Assembly (NCBI GenBank): GCA_004014935.1
Contig: CP025323.1
Location: 1,550,001-1,614,000, forward strand
Direction: 5' to 3'
Source of the DNA: Saccharomycopsis malanga
Taxonomy: Eukaryota > Ascomycota > Saccharomycetes > Ascoideales > Saccharomycopsidaceae
DNA: 64,000 nt
The position numbers were made by a program, and so were the translations under genes. The notes beneath the pieces are model-generated. The model had not been told where the DNA came from, searched no databases, and was given only the letters and a program-made list of their open reading frames with translations. Positions 1 through 10,500 of the stretch are shown here, in pieces. Positions within the stretch are counted from its first letter, which is position 1. The number at the start of each line of letters is the position of its first letter.

Positions 1-60
1 AGCTGTCATCCATGGCAATAATTCGACCAACCGCTCCAATCACACTCCTAATCAGAAGAG
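1..60 (-). other. possible partial coding segment running off the left edge
   Basis: Read on the minus strand, roughly the first 50 bases are open and give SVIGAVGRIIAMDDS, which has a protein-like composition. An in-frame stop lies just upstream and there is no ATG before the internal Met, so this would need either to start at that Met (ATGGATGACAGC) or to be a downstream exon behind an AG acceptor (GATTAG lies just upstream). I do not recognise the family. The evidence is only a short open stretch at the window border and it may be chance. Confidence 0.15.
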
Positions 61-250
61 TTTATCTACATTTAATCTAAAAAATAGATATTATACTTAT
101 TAGAGCACTTTCTCTCTTTCCTTTATGTGCAAGACGATTCTTCATTTTTTCTGAGCTTGTCACCTAAAACAACACCATTTCTCCCGAAACTCGCTTCTTG
201 TAGTCCACAACATCTTCATTTTCAGGAATTTTTTGCCCTTATGGCTAACC

Positions 251-583
251 AGGACTTTAATTTCCTGTCAAGCCTCGCCCACACCGGATTTCGTCGAGAA
301 CCATCAAACAAGATGATAAATGGATTACCAAGGTCAACAAAATCACCGGCAAAAACAATTCTACTGCCAAAACCAAACCCACTAATCATTATGCTGTCCC
401 TAAATCACATAATGCAGATATACGACTGGCTATTAATTACAGTGGCTTAACTAATCTTTTCTCTTCTTCAAATTTCACAGGGGAGAGAAAGAGATGCCAT
501 ATTGGCCAGTACTTCCTACCGAACCTAGAACAAATTACATCAAATGAAGCCCTACACTACTTGAGCACTCGTAACAAAATTTA
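251..583 (+). other. ATG-less open reading frame, unidentified
   Basis: A frame of about 110 codons stays open between stops without any in-frame ATG. It reads through KWITKVNKITGKNN and ends in LHYLSTRNKI before TAA. The composition is mixed and less skewed than the AT-rich surroundings, which suggests a remnant of a gene or an exon lacking its first part. A pyrimidine-rich tract ending in CACAG (about 455-480) resembles a splice acceptor and would be an alternative exon boundary. No family is recognised. The rest of 1-780 holds nothing else I can support. Confidence 0.15.
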
Positions 584-782
584 ATCTTAAGAACGCTTCA
601 CGTTGATAAAATAATTTCAAGGCTTTTTGCTTATGATCCAGGAAAATGTACTAATAATTGGTTAACATACTTAGAGTAATTTTTACTGAGAATTTTTAGT
701 AAAAATTACCTTTTTAAAAAACTCGCTGTGAATTTTTCCTATGCTGGTTACCATAAAACCCAATCTTTTCACAGCTAATACG

Positions 783-835
783 TTATAATAATAATCTTAT
801 ATTTCAAGCCCAGTACATATCAGCTGGTACGTTTT
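783..835 (-). repeat. family A (SINE-like) tail fragment
   Basis: A minus-strand copy of the family A 3' end: AATAATAATCTTATATTTC followed by AAGCCCAGTACATATCAG, the complement of the conserved CTGATATGTACTGGGCTTG tail with its ATT repeats. Only the tail is recognisable; the head is missing. Confidence 0.6.
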
Positions 836-1420
836 ATTAAACTCAGTGTTATGCTAATTATTTTGACTTGAAAAAAAATACAAAAAAGTTTGGAATTTGA
901 ACTATCAGAGAATACATCAAATCTCATGGGAACCATATTGTCGTTTAGAAGGGCGTGTATCATTGGTGGTAAACATCTATATTCTTCTAGTCCTTTTATT
1001 GGCTGGATACATTAAACCTCTTATTCTATGTTTCCCTCTACTGTTGCAAGCTTTGCTCCGTTTCCTAATCCTTATTGGCTGGACTTATCTACCGGTACTT
1101 TATCAATACTGCTTTCCCATTGTTTTGTTATTTTCCCCGGTCTACACAGTCATTTAGAACATGAGAGTACTGGTTCAGGTGCCTCACTGCTCTAACAACT
1201 ATTCAAGACTCTATTTCCTCCCTTTATTTAGTCTTCTCTTATCCTTTTTATATAGTTAGTCTACGTTTCACCCATTCTCCGGTTAATACAGACTCATTTT
1301 AATATTACATCTGGGATAATATACCTTATAGCTATAAAAGGGATTTTGTTAAAGAAGTTGACTAGGTTTCTTACCACAGTTTCTGTTATTAGCTATTTTT
1401 TATGATTGATGTTATTGGGC

Positions 1421-1735
1421 TAACCACTGGGCCAAATGGCCCAGTGGTCCGTGCTCTCAGAGAAGAGAAAAACAAGACCTAATAGGAACACGGGCTCGAT
1501 TCCCAAGACGACACTTTTGCTCACTGCTTTCTACAATGTTGAACGATGGCTTCACAGGCAAGTGTGAACGACCTAGACCAAAGTCTAGTACTTTACAATC
1601 ATTCAATTAAGAATATTAAAATGAATATTGGGCTGCCACTGGGTTTTATCAAGTCTTTTTAGACATTGTGGGTATGCATGAAACCAATATTTGCTAGGTT
1701 CGAAATACAAGGTATTGTTTAATCTGCCTATATAC
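1421..1735 (+). mobile_element. family A SINE-like element, near full length
   Basis: One of the most complete family A copies. It opens with the inverted repeat CCACTGGGCC / GGCCCAGTGG around AAAT. The right arm overlaps an A-box-like TGGCCCAGTGGTC. A B-box-like GGGCTCGATTCCC follows about 50 bp later, as in a tRNA-derived Pol III promoter. The middle contains ACGACCTAGACCAAAGTCTA, a short hairpin also present in other copies. The 3' part carries the conserved GGGTTTTATCAAGTC and CCAATATTTGCTAGGTTCGA tail. A family B copy starts immediately downstream. Known biology: short elements with internal tRNA-like promoters and a simple-repeat tail are SINEs. The assignment here is by inspection only. 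Confidence 0.65.
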
Positions 1736-2610
1736 AAAATGCCTTACCATTTCCAAGTGGCCAAGTTGGTTAGGCCATGCGCCACACACAATAGTGCATA
1801 ATAGTGCAGAATAGTGCAGAAAATCAAGTGTGGCGTTCCTCACTTGGGGTTTTTGGACTCGATTCGCACTGTTGACGTTTTGAAGTAATTATCAAACATT
1901 TTATTAAATTACATCAGTGGTATCCACGTTAATTTGTTTTGAAAAAGCATACACAAACACCCTGAACTTTTTCGCTATATTATAGTACTGCTTATAATAA
2001 AACAAACTAGATTTTCGAATGAATATTTGATATAACGGAAAAATGCCAATTTTGAGAAAAAGTTGATTCTTTCAAGTCATATTTTAGAGTCTTTACAACA
2101 AACCAAACCAAACAAAAATTATATTCTATACTCTTTAAATCCTATAGTTTTATAGCATGTAGTTTGTTTTGAGATTTGACTTTTGCATAATATTAAATAG
2201 CGAAAAGGTATGATTTTGTCGAAAATAACACATAATATGTTAGAATCGTGTTTATCACCTCAGGGCAACTTTTCCTGACGTTATTCCATATTCTTCAATT
2301 GCTTTTAGCTTCATTTGCATATTTTTCAGCGTTGAAGTAACATTTTATTCCCAAGAAACGTGTATCTCAAGAGTTGAAAAAATTATTGTTTATTATAGGT
2401 TCTTAGGGGAACATGCAATTTATAATAATTCTTATATGTTACCAAAATACCATATTTCAACTTTCTGTATATATTGAACATTTTATGGGACTCGTTAAAG
2501 CGTAATGTGCTTGTTAATAAGCTTCATATCTCTGTTCAGGGGAGTCCGTTTTGAAAAACATTTATTCCTATACAACTTCAAGTTGCAAGTTGGTGATACT
2601 GGGCGCAAAA
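1736..2610 (+). mobile_element. family B repeat, copy 1
   Basis: Begins ATGCCTTACCATTTCC then the tRNA-like TGGCCAAGTTGGTTAGGCC. It carries three direct copies of the AATAGTGC type, the hairpin CAAGTG/CACTTG around TGGCGTTCCT, and a B-box-like GGACTCGATTCGC. The non-coding body that follows (TTGATATAACGG, GTCTTTACAACAAACCAAAC, TTTTGTCGAAAATAACACAT, GCGTAATGTGCTTGTTAATA) is shared with seven other copies in the window. There is no ORF. It lacks the last roughly 400 bp seen in the longest copies, so it is 3'-truncated. Confidence 0.7.
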
Positions 2611-2689
2611 TCTAAGGCTATTACTATTGATATATCAGTGCTACGGAATTGGTATGTACGGGGCTGGATTTATAAGATGATATTATTAT

Positions 2690-2780
2690 ATATCAGGGTT
2701 CCCCATTGAGTTTTACCAAGACGCTTTATACGTAGCACGTATATATGAAACTGATATTTATTGGGCTCGAAATGTATGTG
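2690..2780 (+). repeat. family A tail fragment
   Basis: GAGTTTTACCAAGACGC followed by ACTGATATTTATTGGGCTCG matches the conserved family A 3' region. The head with the Pol III boxes is not present. Confidence 0.5.
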
Positions 2781-3077
2781 TAGGTAAACTTCTATATGCT
2801 TCTAATCCTATCTTCTAGCCCTATCTCTTGACCAGCTAGATGCATCAAACCCCTTATGCTATTTTTGCTCTATCTACAGTTGCAAACCTAGGTTCTTTTA
2901 CCAATTCTTACTGGCTAGAGTTATCAGGCAATACTTAGTCAAAGATGTTTTAGCATTGTTTGGTTACTCTTCTGAGTCTACCCCGTGGTCTAGAGCCTTT
3001 GAGTACTCTTTCAAGTACTTTACTGTTCTACCCACTATTTGAGACTCTATTTTTTCCTTTTAAACTTTCAGCCTTTT

Positions 3078-3178
3078 ATATAGCCAACTATAGTTTTACC
3101 AAGTCCCCCTAGACATGGCGGTGTATATACGAAACTGATATGTGCTGGGCTCGAAATATAAAATACTATTATTTTTCG
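3078..3178 (+). repeat. family A tail fragment with ATT repeats
   Basis: AGTTTTACCAAGTCCCCC, then CGAAACTGATATGTGCTGGG and a short ACTATTATT tail. Only the 3' part of the element is recognisable. Confidence 0.55.
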
Positions 3179-3339
3179 ACTATGTCAAGTAGTATATTTT
3201 TTCTTTTCTGATGATTTTGTAGTGTGATATGTATAGTTTTGTTATCAATATAAACTGTATAGAGTTTACCGGTGGTTTGTAAGAGTACAATTACTTGTAA
3301 GACGCAATGGATTCACAAGATGCCAAGGGCCAAATTGGA

Positions 3340-3465
3340 ATCAAGTGACTTGGTAAAACCCAATAATGTCCTGTTGATCATAATTTTCTGACCCTTGAGC
3401 CTGGCAAAATTACTACATGTTGAACCATTCTGCAAGACCCTTTTCTAACTGTCCTGCTTCACATA
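3340..3465 (-). repeat. family A fragment, internal part
   Basis: On the minus strand it contains the complement of GACTTGGTAAAACCCAATAA and a degenerate pyrimidine-rich head segment (CAAGACCCTTTTCT on the plus strand). It lacks the outer tail and a clear A box. It lies about 190 bp beyond the stop of the adjacent transporter gene, in the same orientation. Confidence 0.4.
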
Positions 3466-3657
3466 AAAACAAGCCTTAGCCATAGTTACCTGTTATAAAT
3501 AATCCACCTGCCCAATGGTTGTCAGCTGCAAGTCTTCTACATGGAAAGTGCAAGTATCACTAGGCAAACATATGCAACGAGATCATGTAATAAAAGTATT
3601 TCTAGCTAAAAACAAACAAATGGCAAAAGAAGAACGAAACAAACAGGCACCCCTGTT

Positions 3658-5031
3658 CTATAGGACCAATTTACCAGCCCAATCGAGGACCTCCATGCTG
3701 GCGACAACAATAGCGATCGTTGTAGGCAACGTCAAGACAACATAGCCCCAGAACAAGACGCCTGCCATTTCCTTTTCGTACAACTCGTTCAACTGGCATA
3801 TCTGAGACAACTGGATGGCTGGAGGGGAGATTGTCAAGATGAAGGACACAATCAAGAAAATAGGGTCGTCCAAAATGGATATTTCAATGTATTTCACACA
3901 CAAGGCGATGACAGGCAACAAGATTATAGAGGGCAAGATCATTCTGGATACCAACGATCCCATGATGATTTTCTTGTAGTTGCGACAAGGCGGCGGCGTG
4001 TCTGACGTTGGACTAAGATTTGAGCCGAGAACGACCAAAATCAAAGGAATTGATACGGATCCCAAATCGTTGATGGCCGAAGCCAATGTGTTCTGCGTGA
4101 ATCCATTGTTGACGTAAAACGCCTTTTGCAAAGCAGGAATTGAGGCTACAATCACCGCCAATGCCATGGCATATAACGGAGGATTCATAAACTTCAAAAA
4201 GCTGTAATACTTCTTTTTCAAATACATTTTGAAACTGAATTCAGTTTGAATATCAGCAAGACTGTATTCCTCTTCCATGTCACTGCCCGAAGGCTCCAAT
4301 CTTCTGGCATCTGCAGTGAGTCTTTCGCTGTCGACCGACTTGCCCCCGGAATCGGATTGGTCGTCCGGAATATCAATGTCGGTTGTGGATCCGGATCCGG
4401 TCCGGTCACCTTCAATATGGTCGGAATATGCTGAAGGGGTTGACTCAGTATCGTTATTCTTGGAATATGGGTCGTACTGGAGCTCTTTTGAGCTTCTTTT
4501 TCTTAACAACGTGTTGTAGCCCCACGACCATCTCAAAATCTGGCCCAATTGCTGGAAAACCAACAAATACAAGATGCCTCTGGATGCGATTTTGTCTGGC
4601 GAGTCATCGTCCAAAATGTCCCAATCCAAATTGGGCAATGTGTATGCCAAAGCCACAGTCAACGATACAGGAAAGGAGTTGGAATTACCAAATACAGACA
4701 TGGCAGTGACGAAATTGGATTCCGGCTCGTTCAACCGGAGAAACCGGGACGCAAGTCGGGAACATGTATACGAGACCCCGGTGGAAAGAGCAAAAAAGGC
4801 CGGAATGATCGAGATTTCAACAATCTTCTGCAACGACAACGACGGCGCAAGCTTGCTGAATATAAGCGCTGGCGTGAACAAGTTGACATTGAGAAGCGAA
4901 ATGTGTTTTTGAGCTGCAGAACTGAGTAGTCCACACCGGGCACACGTATAGCCGGCCAAGCAGATGAAAATCACCTGCACCGTGGCCTGGAACGTGAGAA
5001 ACGATATGTGGAGATACGATAACAGGCCCAT
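3658..5031 (-). CDS. auxin-efflux-carrier-family membrane transporter (Ecm3-like)
   Basis: 457 residues starting at an ATG. Hydrophobic helices fill the N-terminal half (residues about 1-180) and the C-terminal part (about 280-457). They are separated by a hydrophilic Asp/Ser-rich loop at about 185-270. The N-terminal half contains FGNSNSFPVSLTVALAY, the conserved transmembrane motif of the AEC / Mem_trans family, which in yeast comprises Ecm3, YOR092W-like and YNL095C-like proteins. Family knowledge: these are integral membrane proteins of the ER or endomembranes with poorly defined substrates. The loop is shorter than in S. cerevisiae Ecm3, so the protein is shorter overall. The loop also holds a short GC-rich stretch coding TGSGS that resembles one in the neighbouring copper ATPase. 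Which paralogue it is cannot be settled from the sequence alone. Confidence 0.85.
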   Translation of the reverse strand: MGLLSYLHISFLTFQATVQVIFICLAGYTCARCGLLSSAAQKHISLLNVNLFTPALIFSKLAPSLSLQKIVEISIIPAFFALSTGVSYTCSRLASRFLRLNEPESNFVTAMSVFGNSNSFPVSLTVALAYTLPNLDWDILDDDSPDKIASRGILYLLVFQQLGQILRWSWGYNTLLRKRSSKELQYDPYSKNNDTESTPSAYSDHIEGDRTGSGSTTDIDIPDDQSDSGGKSVDSERLTADARRLEPSGSDMEEEYSLADIQTEFSFKMYLKKKYYSFLKFMNPPLYAMALAVIVASIPALQKAFYVNNGFTQNTLASAINDLGSVSIPLILVVLGSNLSPTSDTPPPCRNYKKIIMGSLVSRMILPSIILLPVIALCVKYIEISILDDPIFLIVSFILTISPPAIQLSQICQLNELYEKEMAGVLFWGYVVLTLPTTIAIVVASMEVLDWAGKLVL

Positions 5032-5430
5032 TGATAGTGTGGTCTTGTAGTGGCTTCAACTCTGGCTAGCTAGGAGGAGATGACTTGGATATAAGTAATT
5101 GTGGCAAATATCTCGGTTATAAGCACAGGCCAGGGAAAAATATACGCTAATCCCGATGCTATCAGAGATGCATGGATACAGGATGAAACAGGGTGCTCGA
5201 TGTCAAACTCACATGGCACTTGCGCTACACCCTACAATATATATATATATACTTTTACTCCTACCAGCTGGCCACCGGGTCAACTAACTGCCTTGTTTGG
5301 TGAGCAAAATTGCTCTCTTGTCGCCATGGTCATCTCCTCTCATACAGTGAAATTCTAGACAAATCGATACTCCGCCTCCCACGTGGCATATGCTGGGCGA
5401 TGCGGGTGTATGCGGGTGTATGCGCGGCTC
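5032..5430 (-). promoter_or_regulatory. upstream region of the AEC-type transporter
   Basis: The region contains an alternating TATATATATA run at about 5237-5252, a GATGCATGGATAC element at about 5167, a CACGTG E-box at 5380-5385, and a duplicated TGCGGGTGTA at about 5402-5423. CACGTG is the core of Cbf1/Pho4-type bHLH sites in yeasts. Regulation by such a factor is inference. Confidence 0.35.
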
Positions 5431-6360
5431 ATCAGCCTGATAAGCCAAAGTAGATATAGGTGAGATACCATGCCATTATAACCAAAGTTTGATATCCGCT
5501 GGTAGATGTCTTGTAAATTAACATTTTACCGCGAGTTGGTAAGACCGAATTGGCATAATCTATTACTGAAACTTGGTAGTTATTGGAGTGGTGTAATTTA
5601 TTGTAATTCGGTAGTAATTGCACTGGATCAAAATTTAAGTATCCCTGGGCTAGACTTGTTATTTTTCAGGGATTTGGAGTTGGAGTCTCCTAGGGACTTG
5701 ACCTGCTCATGAGTTTTTATTGAGCTTCTTGGCACTTGTAACATTTGTGAAAATTGTATAAATTGCACTCAATTTTTATCAAAACGTGCACTATTTGTTA
5801 GTGCTATCAAAGAGAAAGCCGAAAAAGGCCAAATAAAGAGTAAAAACAGGTGCTAACACAGAAAAACTGAGTTTTTCAGAAAATATCTGCCATTATGAGT
5901 GGTATTTTTCATAGATTGAATTGTAGATTTACACGTAAAGATGAACAAATCACCGTTAGAGCGTATATATCCATTTGATCTAAATAAAATGAATAATTCG
6001 CATTATTACCAGAATTAAAAGATTGCTACAATTGAGTGTCATCTTGGTGCATGGTCGTAAACGTGTAGAAGGTTGAGCTAACTGTCATATGTCAACTATC
6101 TTGAAAATTGAAATCAATCTCTTTTCATTTTGTCACACCTTGAAACATCGACTTTTCTTTACAGGCTTTCGTAGCAGAAATTTTGTTTCTTTTAAAAGTG
6201 TAAATTGTTTAAAGAAAGGTATCGACAAAATTGATCAACCACAATGCAACTAAAATCCTTGAAATTTAACAAGATATAGTAAATGTGCTACAGACAAAAA
6301 CAAATAAAGGTTCAGACAGCCAAAATGATAAAACACGACATGATAACAATCACTCAACAT
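5431..6360. other. intergenic, nothing recognised
   Basis: AT-rich DNA with only short ORFs. I see no gene, RNA gene or clear repeat in it. Confidence 0.5.
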
Positions 6361-6363
6361 AAA

Positions 6364-6365
6364 TG

Positions 6366-6426
<61 letters not shown>

Positions 6427-6612
6427 CCCAGTACATATCAGTTTCGTATATACGCGCCATGTATAAGGGGACTTGGTAAGATCCAATCATGTCCATTTGA
6501 TCATAGTTGACTCACCAGTGTTCCTGTTCGAGAGTATTATCCACTAAACAATCCTGCCAGGCTTTTTCCCTTCTCTGAAAGCCCTAACCACTGAGCCATA
6601 CGGCCCAGTGGC
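6364..6612 (-). mobile_element. family A SINE-like element with expanded TAA tail
   Basis: A minus-strand copy. In plus-strand order: about 20 TAA units (6364-6422), the tail complement CCCAGTACATATCAGTTTCG, GGGGACTTGGTAAGATCC, a head with CTCTGAAAGCCC, and the terminal near-palindrome CCACTGAGCC / GGCCCAGTGG at 6588-6611. The trinucleotide run sits exactly where the short ATT tail lies in other copies, so it is an expanded SINE tail. Confidence 0.65.
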
Positions 6613-6929
6613 ACATTTAATAAAATGTAACATTTTATGAAACGGAATTATCCGCAGCTAAACTTCTTAGCTACTTGAACACCATTAAGATAATCAATGT
6701 ACAATTTATGAATAATTTAAATACGGAAAACAAAATTTATAGAGCTAAACTTGAAGAAATGAACTTTTCCCCCACTATTAAAACAAAATATCTGATACAT
6801 TAGAGTGTCAGGACTGTGACGATTAAGACCCAAAGCATGATCATCTATTTACATGCAGAAAATGGACAATTGAGCAAGAAGAACATAACATAAGCTCAGA
6901 CATGGTTCTGAACTTGATTAATGACAAAA

Positions 6930-7100
6930 CGATAGCTGAAGCTTGGTCACTAGATACTCAACACAAGTAGTATCATCGGGACCAAGATAGCAAGCTCCTT
7001 TTACTATACTGAACGTGGTTTCCACAGGCAAGTGCAAAATTCTGAAATACGACCTAGACAAAAGTCTAGTGCTTACTTTCCAACCCATCGGGTGTTCAGA
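6930..7100 (+). repeat. degenerate family A middle segment
   Basis: Contains TTCCACAGGCAAGTGCAAAA and ACGACCTAGACAAAAGTCTA, the central hairpin segment of family A (compare the copies at 1421 and 24200). Neither head nor tail is clear. Confidence 0.4.
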
Positions 7101-7240
7101 AAAGCTAGCGAAAAGTTCACAATGACCAGGACATACTTGGAAAACCAAATACAGAAACAAAAAGTGTTTTATAAAGAAACCCAGAGAAATAGAAAGATGG
7201 AGAAAACAATGGGTCGTTGGCTACAAAGAATGATAATAAT

Positions 7241-7400
7241 ACTAATAAATACTAATAAATACTAATAAATACTAATAAATACTAATAAATACTAATAAAT
7301 ACTAATAAATACTAATAAATACTAATAAATACTAATAAATACTAATAAATACTAATAAATACTAATAAATACTAATAAATACTAATAAATACTAATAAAT
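7241..7400. repeat. decamer minisatellite ACTAATAAAT x16
   Basis: Sixteen identical tandem copies of ACTAATAAAT with no visible variation. They pass directly into an ACT trinucleotide run. The perfect copies suggest recent expansion. Confidence 0.95.
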
Positions 7401-7405
7401 ACTAA

Positions 7406-7411
<6 letters not shown>

Positions 7412-7491
<80 letters not shown>
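7412..7491. repeat. ACT/TAC microsatellite, about 26 units
   Basis: An uninterrupted trinucleotide run between the decamer array and a family A head fragment. The ORF it creates on the minus strand (poly-Ser) is an artefact of the repeat. Confidence 0.95.
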
Positions 7492-7530
7492 TAGCACGGA
7501 CCACTGAGCCAAATGGCCCAGTGGATTGTT
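7492..7530 (-). repeat. family A head fragment
   Basis: The terminal near-palindrome CCACTGAGCC / GGCCCAGTGG at 7501-7524 with a few flanking bases. It lies about 60 bp downstream of the CCC2 stop and in the same orientation, so it is probably within the CCC2 3' UTR. Confidence 0.6.
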
Positions 7531-7586
7531 AAATAAAAAACATTCAAGGAATATATTACAATATATAAACAATACAAATTAATAAC

Positions 7587-10500
7587 CTACACTTTTGGCG
7601 GTTTCCAGCTGTTTAGTCTCAATGAACTGGTGACAACGCAGACGCTACTCATGCTCATTGCGCCTGCGGCAAGCAAAGGGTTGACGATGCCTATGATAGC
7701 CAATGGAATCATGAAGATGTTGTAGATGCTTGCAAGGAGAAAGTTCCATTTGATTGTGCGGAATGTTTTTTCACTGAGATCGATGGCAAGAAGCAAGTTT
7801 TTCAAGCTGCTATCTAGCAAGATGACGTCTGCGGCCGAAGCAGCAATGTCGGTTGCATTGTTGAACGACACGCCAATGTCTGCACTGCTGATGGCGGCTG
7901 CGTCGTTGATGCCGTCACCTATGAACAAGACCTTGCGGTCCGGAGGAAGAGCTTCTTTGATATTGTTGACAATGTCTTGTTTTTCTGCCGGCGATGCTTG
8001 GGCATGGATGTTTGCCAATGGGATGTTGACGCGTTTTCCTATTTCGGTGGAGATTTGCAAGTTGTCGCCGGTCACCATCAAGCAGTCTATTTGTTTCAGC
8101 TGAAGCGACGCGACAATCTGGCTGGCGTCCGGTTTTAGCTGGTCAGAGAGCACTAGATGGCCAGCATACTGGTCGTTGATGACAAGATGGATACATGTTC
8201 CAATGGTGGAAGGGCCATGAGCAGCGGAACTGTTTGAAAACGTGGACCCCACGAGTTTTTCATTACCAATCTTGATGGAAATGGGTGTATTTTGGCCGTC
8301 ACGAAACTCTGCGGTGATTCCTTGGCTGACCACATTGTTTATTGCCACAATCTTGTACTTTGGTCGGCTGTCTACGGCCTCATACGTGTTGCTGCTGTTT
8401 ACAAACCTGATGACGGCTTTACTGATAGGATGGTCGTTCTGTTCTTCAGCCAAGGCAACCAAGGTCCAGACATCGTTTCTGTCGAGCCCAAACAAGCTGT
8501 GGATCATGTCGAACGAAATGTCGGTTTCTGTCACAGTCATATGGCCTGTGGTAAGAGTGTTTGTCTTGTCAAACAACACTGCCCCCACCTTGGTAAGCGT
8601 TTCAAAGACGTCGCCGCCCTTGATAAGAATGCCGTTTTTCGCGCCAATCCCCGTGCCCACCATGATGGCGGTGGGGGCTGCCAATCCCAAGGCACAGGGA
8701 CACGCCACGACCACTACACTGATGGCGATTTTCAACGCGTTGAAGAAAACCCCGTTTTCCTTGTTCTTGACGAAGATGGCAGGATACAAACCGCTCGTCT
8801 CGCCTACAACACCACTGCGGATTACGACATACCATCCTACAAACGTCACGAGCGCAAGACTGATGATGGCAGGAACAAAGCGCGACGCTACATAGTCGCT
8901 GTACTTTTGGATCGGCGCCTTCTTGAACTGGGCGTTTTTCACAAGCGAAATGATCTGCGAAAGCTTAGTTGCCAGCCCGACTTTTACAACCTTTACATAT
9001 AACATATTGGTCAAATTGATGGACCCGCCAATAACTTCTGAGCCGATTTTCTTCGCTACTGGAAACGACTCGCCCGTGAGTAACGACTCGTTCACCTCCG
9101 ACTCGCCGTAGACCACTAGGGCATCCGTAGGGACCTTTGCCCCCGGTTTCACCGCCACCACGTCGCCCCGCTGGAGCAAATCCACCGCCACCGTCTCCGT
9201 CTCGGTGGCGCAGTCGCCTAGGGGCGGTGACCGGCCCGAGCCCGGGTCCGGGCCCGGATCCGGACCGGTGACGATTTCACAGCTCTGCGGCACGAGTTTC
9301 ATCAACTCGGACAAGGACAGGGTAGTCTGGCCCTTGGCCTTGGCTTCTAGCCATTTTCCGAGACAGATGAAGATGAAGAGCATTGCGGAGGTGTCGAAAA
9401 GCAAGATTGGGGGCGCGGCGCGCAGCAAAAGGACAGACACAAGCATCGAGTACACGGAAAACACATAGGACACGGTGGTGGACGTGACAACCAACACGTC
9501 CATGGTGGCGCCGCCGTGTTTGAGGGCCTTGTATGCCGCAATGTAGAAGTTGCGGCCGACATTGAACTGTAGAAACGTGCTGAGCACTAGCGTCACAACG
9601 TCTTTCAAGTACAAGCCTGGCACTATAATACAGGGATACCGCATGAGCATGTCGTGGGGAATCAAGTGGCACATGATGAACACAGGCAAGCCACACACAA
9701 GCGACTTCACCAAGGACGTCCGCCAAAACACCGTCTCCTTGTGCTTGGAAAGGAGCTGGAGCTGGGTGCGCGTCACGTCGTAGTTTGCGTTCAACATGAG
9801 CAAGTCTACAGCAAATGTTTGCCGTATATAATTGTACAAGTCTCGAATGCCAACCTTTTCGGCCGGGTAGCTTACGGTGATGACCTGCTGGCCGGGGTCT
9901 ACAGAGGCTGTGACCGACTGGAACCGGTTTTGAATGTGTGAGGCGGTGATTGGTTCCAGCGGAGTTCCGTAATATTTGATGCTGGCTTTTTCCATCGTAG
10001 AAACGGCGGCAGAACGGCCAGTGGTGGCTATGTCTGCATCAAACCCGCATTCCTCAATGGCATTCTTGATATCCAACGCAGTGACGCGTCCATTGTGGGT
10101 CACAACTGCTTCTTCTGTCATCAACGAGACGCTTACATTGCTAACATTTGTGAGGTTTCTGATGGCACCGGTGACGCTTTCTACACACGAAGAACATGTC
10201 ATGCCATGCACCGCCAATTTCGAAACATATTCTGTCTCCAGCATCTGCTCTTCAGTGCCGTAGCTCGACAGAACCAACTCTGCCTCAAATCCACAGTCAT
10301 CCACCTTGTCAACAACGTCTTGCGGATACGTTTCGTTTGTGTGCACCACTACAGCCTCCTCTGTAAGTAACGACACTTGTACAGACTCTACGCCTGGTAG
10401 CTCCCGAAGACCGTCTGAAACGCTTTCCACACAAGCAGAGCACGTCATGCCGTGCACCGAAATCACTGTCGTGTACTCCTTCGCAGCTGTCTGGGTCTTG

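Noticed and set aside
897-1157. 86-codon hydrophobic ORF
   Set aside because: TTG start, T-rich codons and no conserved pattern.
6250-6486. Poly-Leu ORF
   Set aside because: Produced by the TAA run on the opposite strand.
7392-7577. Poly-Ser ORF
   Set aside because: Produced by the ACT trinucleotide run; no unbiased sequence.
8242-9002. Long plus-strand ORFs across the copper ATPase gene
   Set aside because: Antisense shadows of CCC2; the minus frame carries all conserved motifs.
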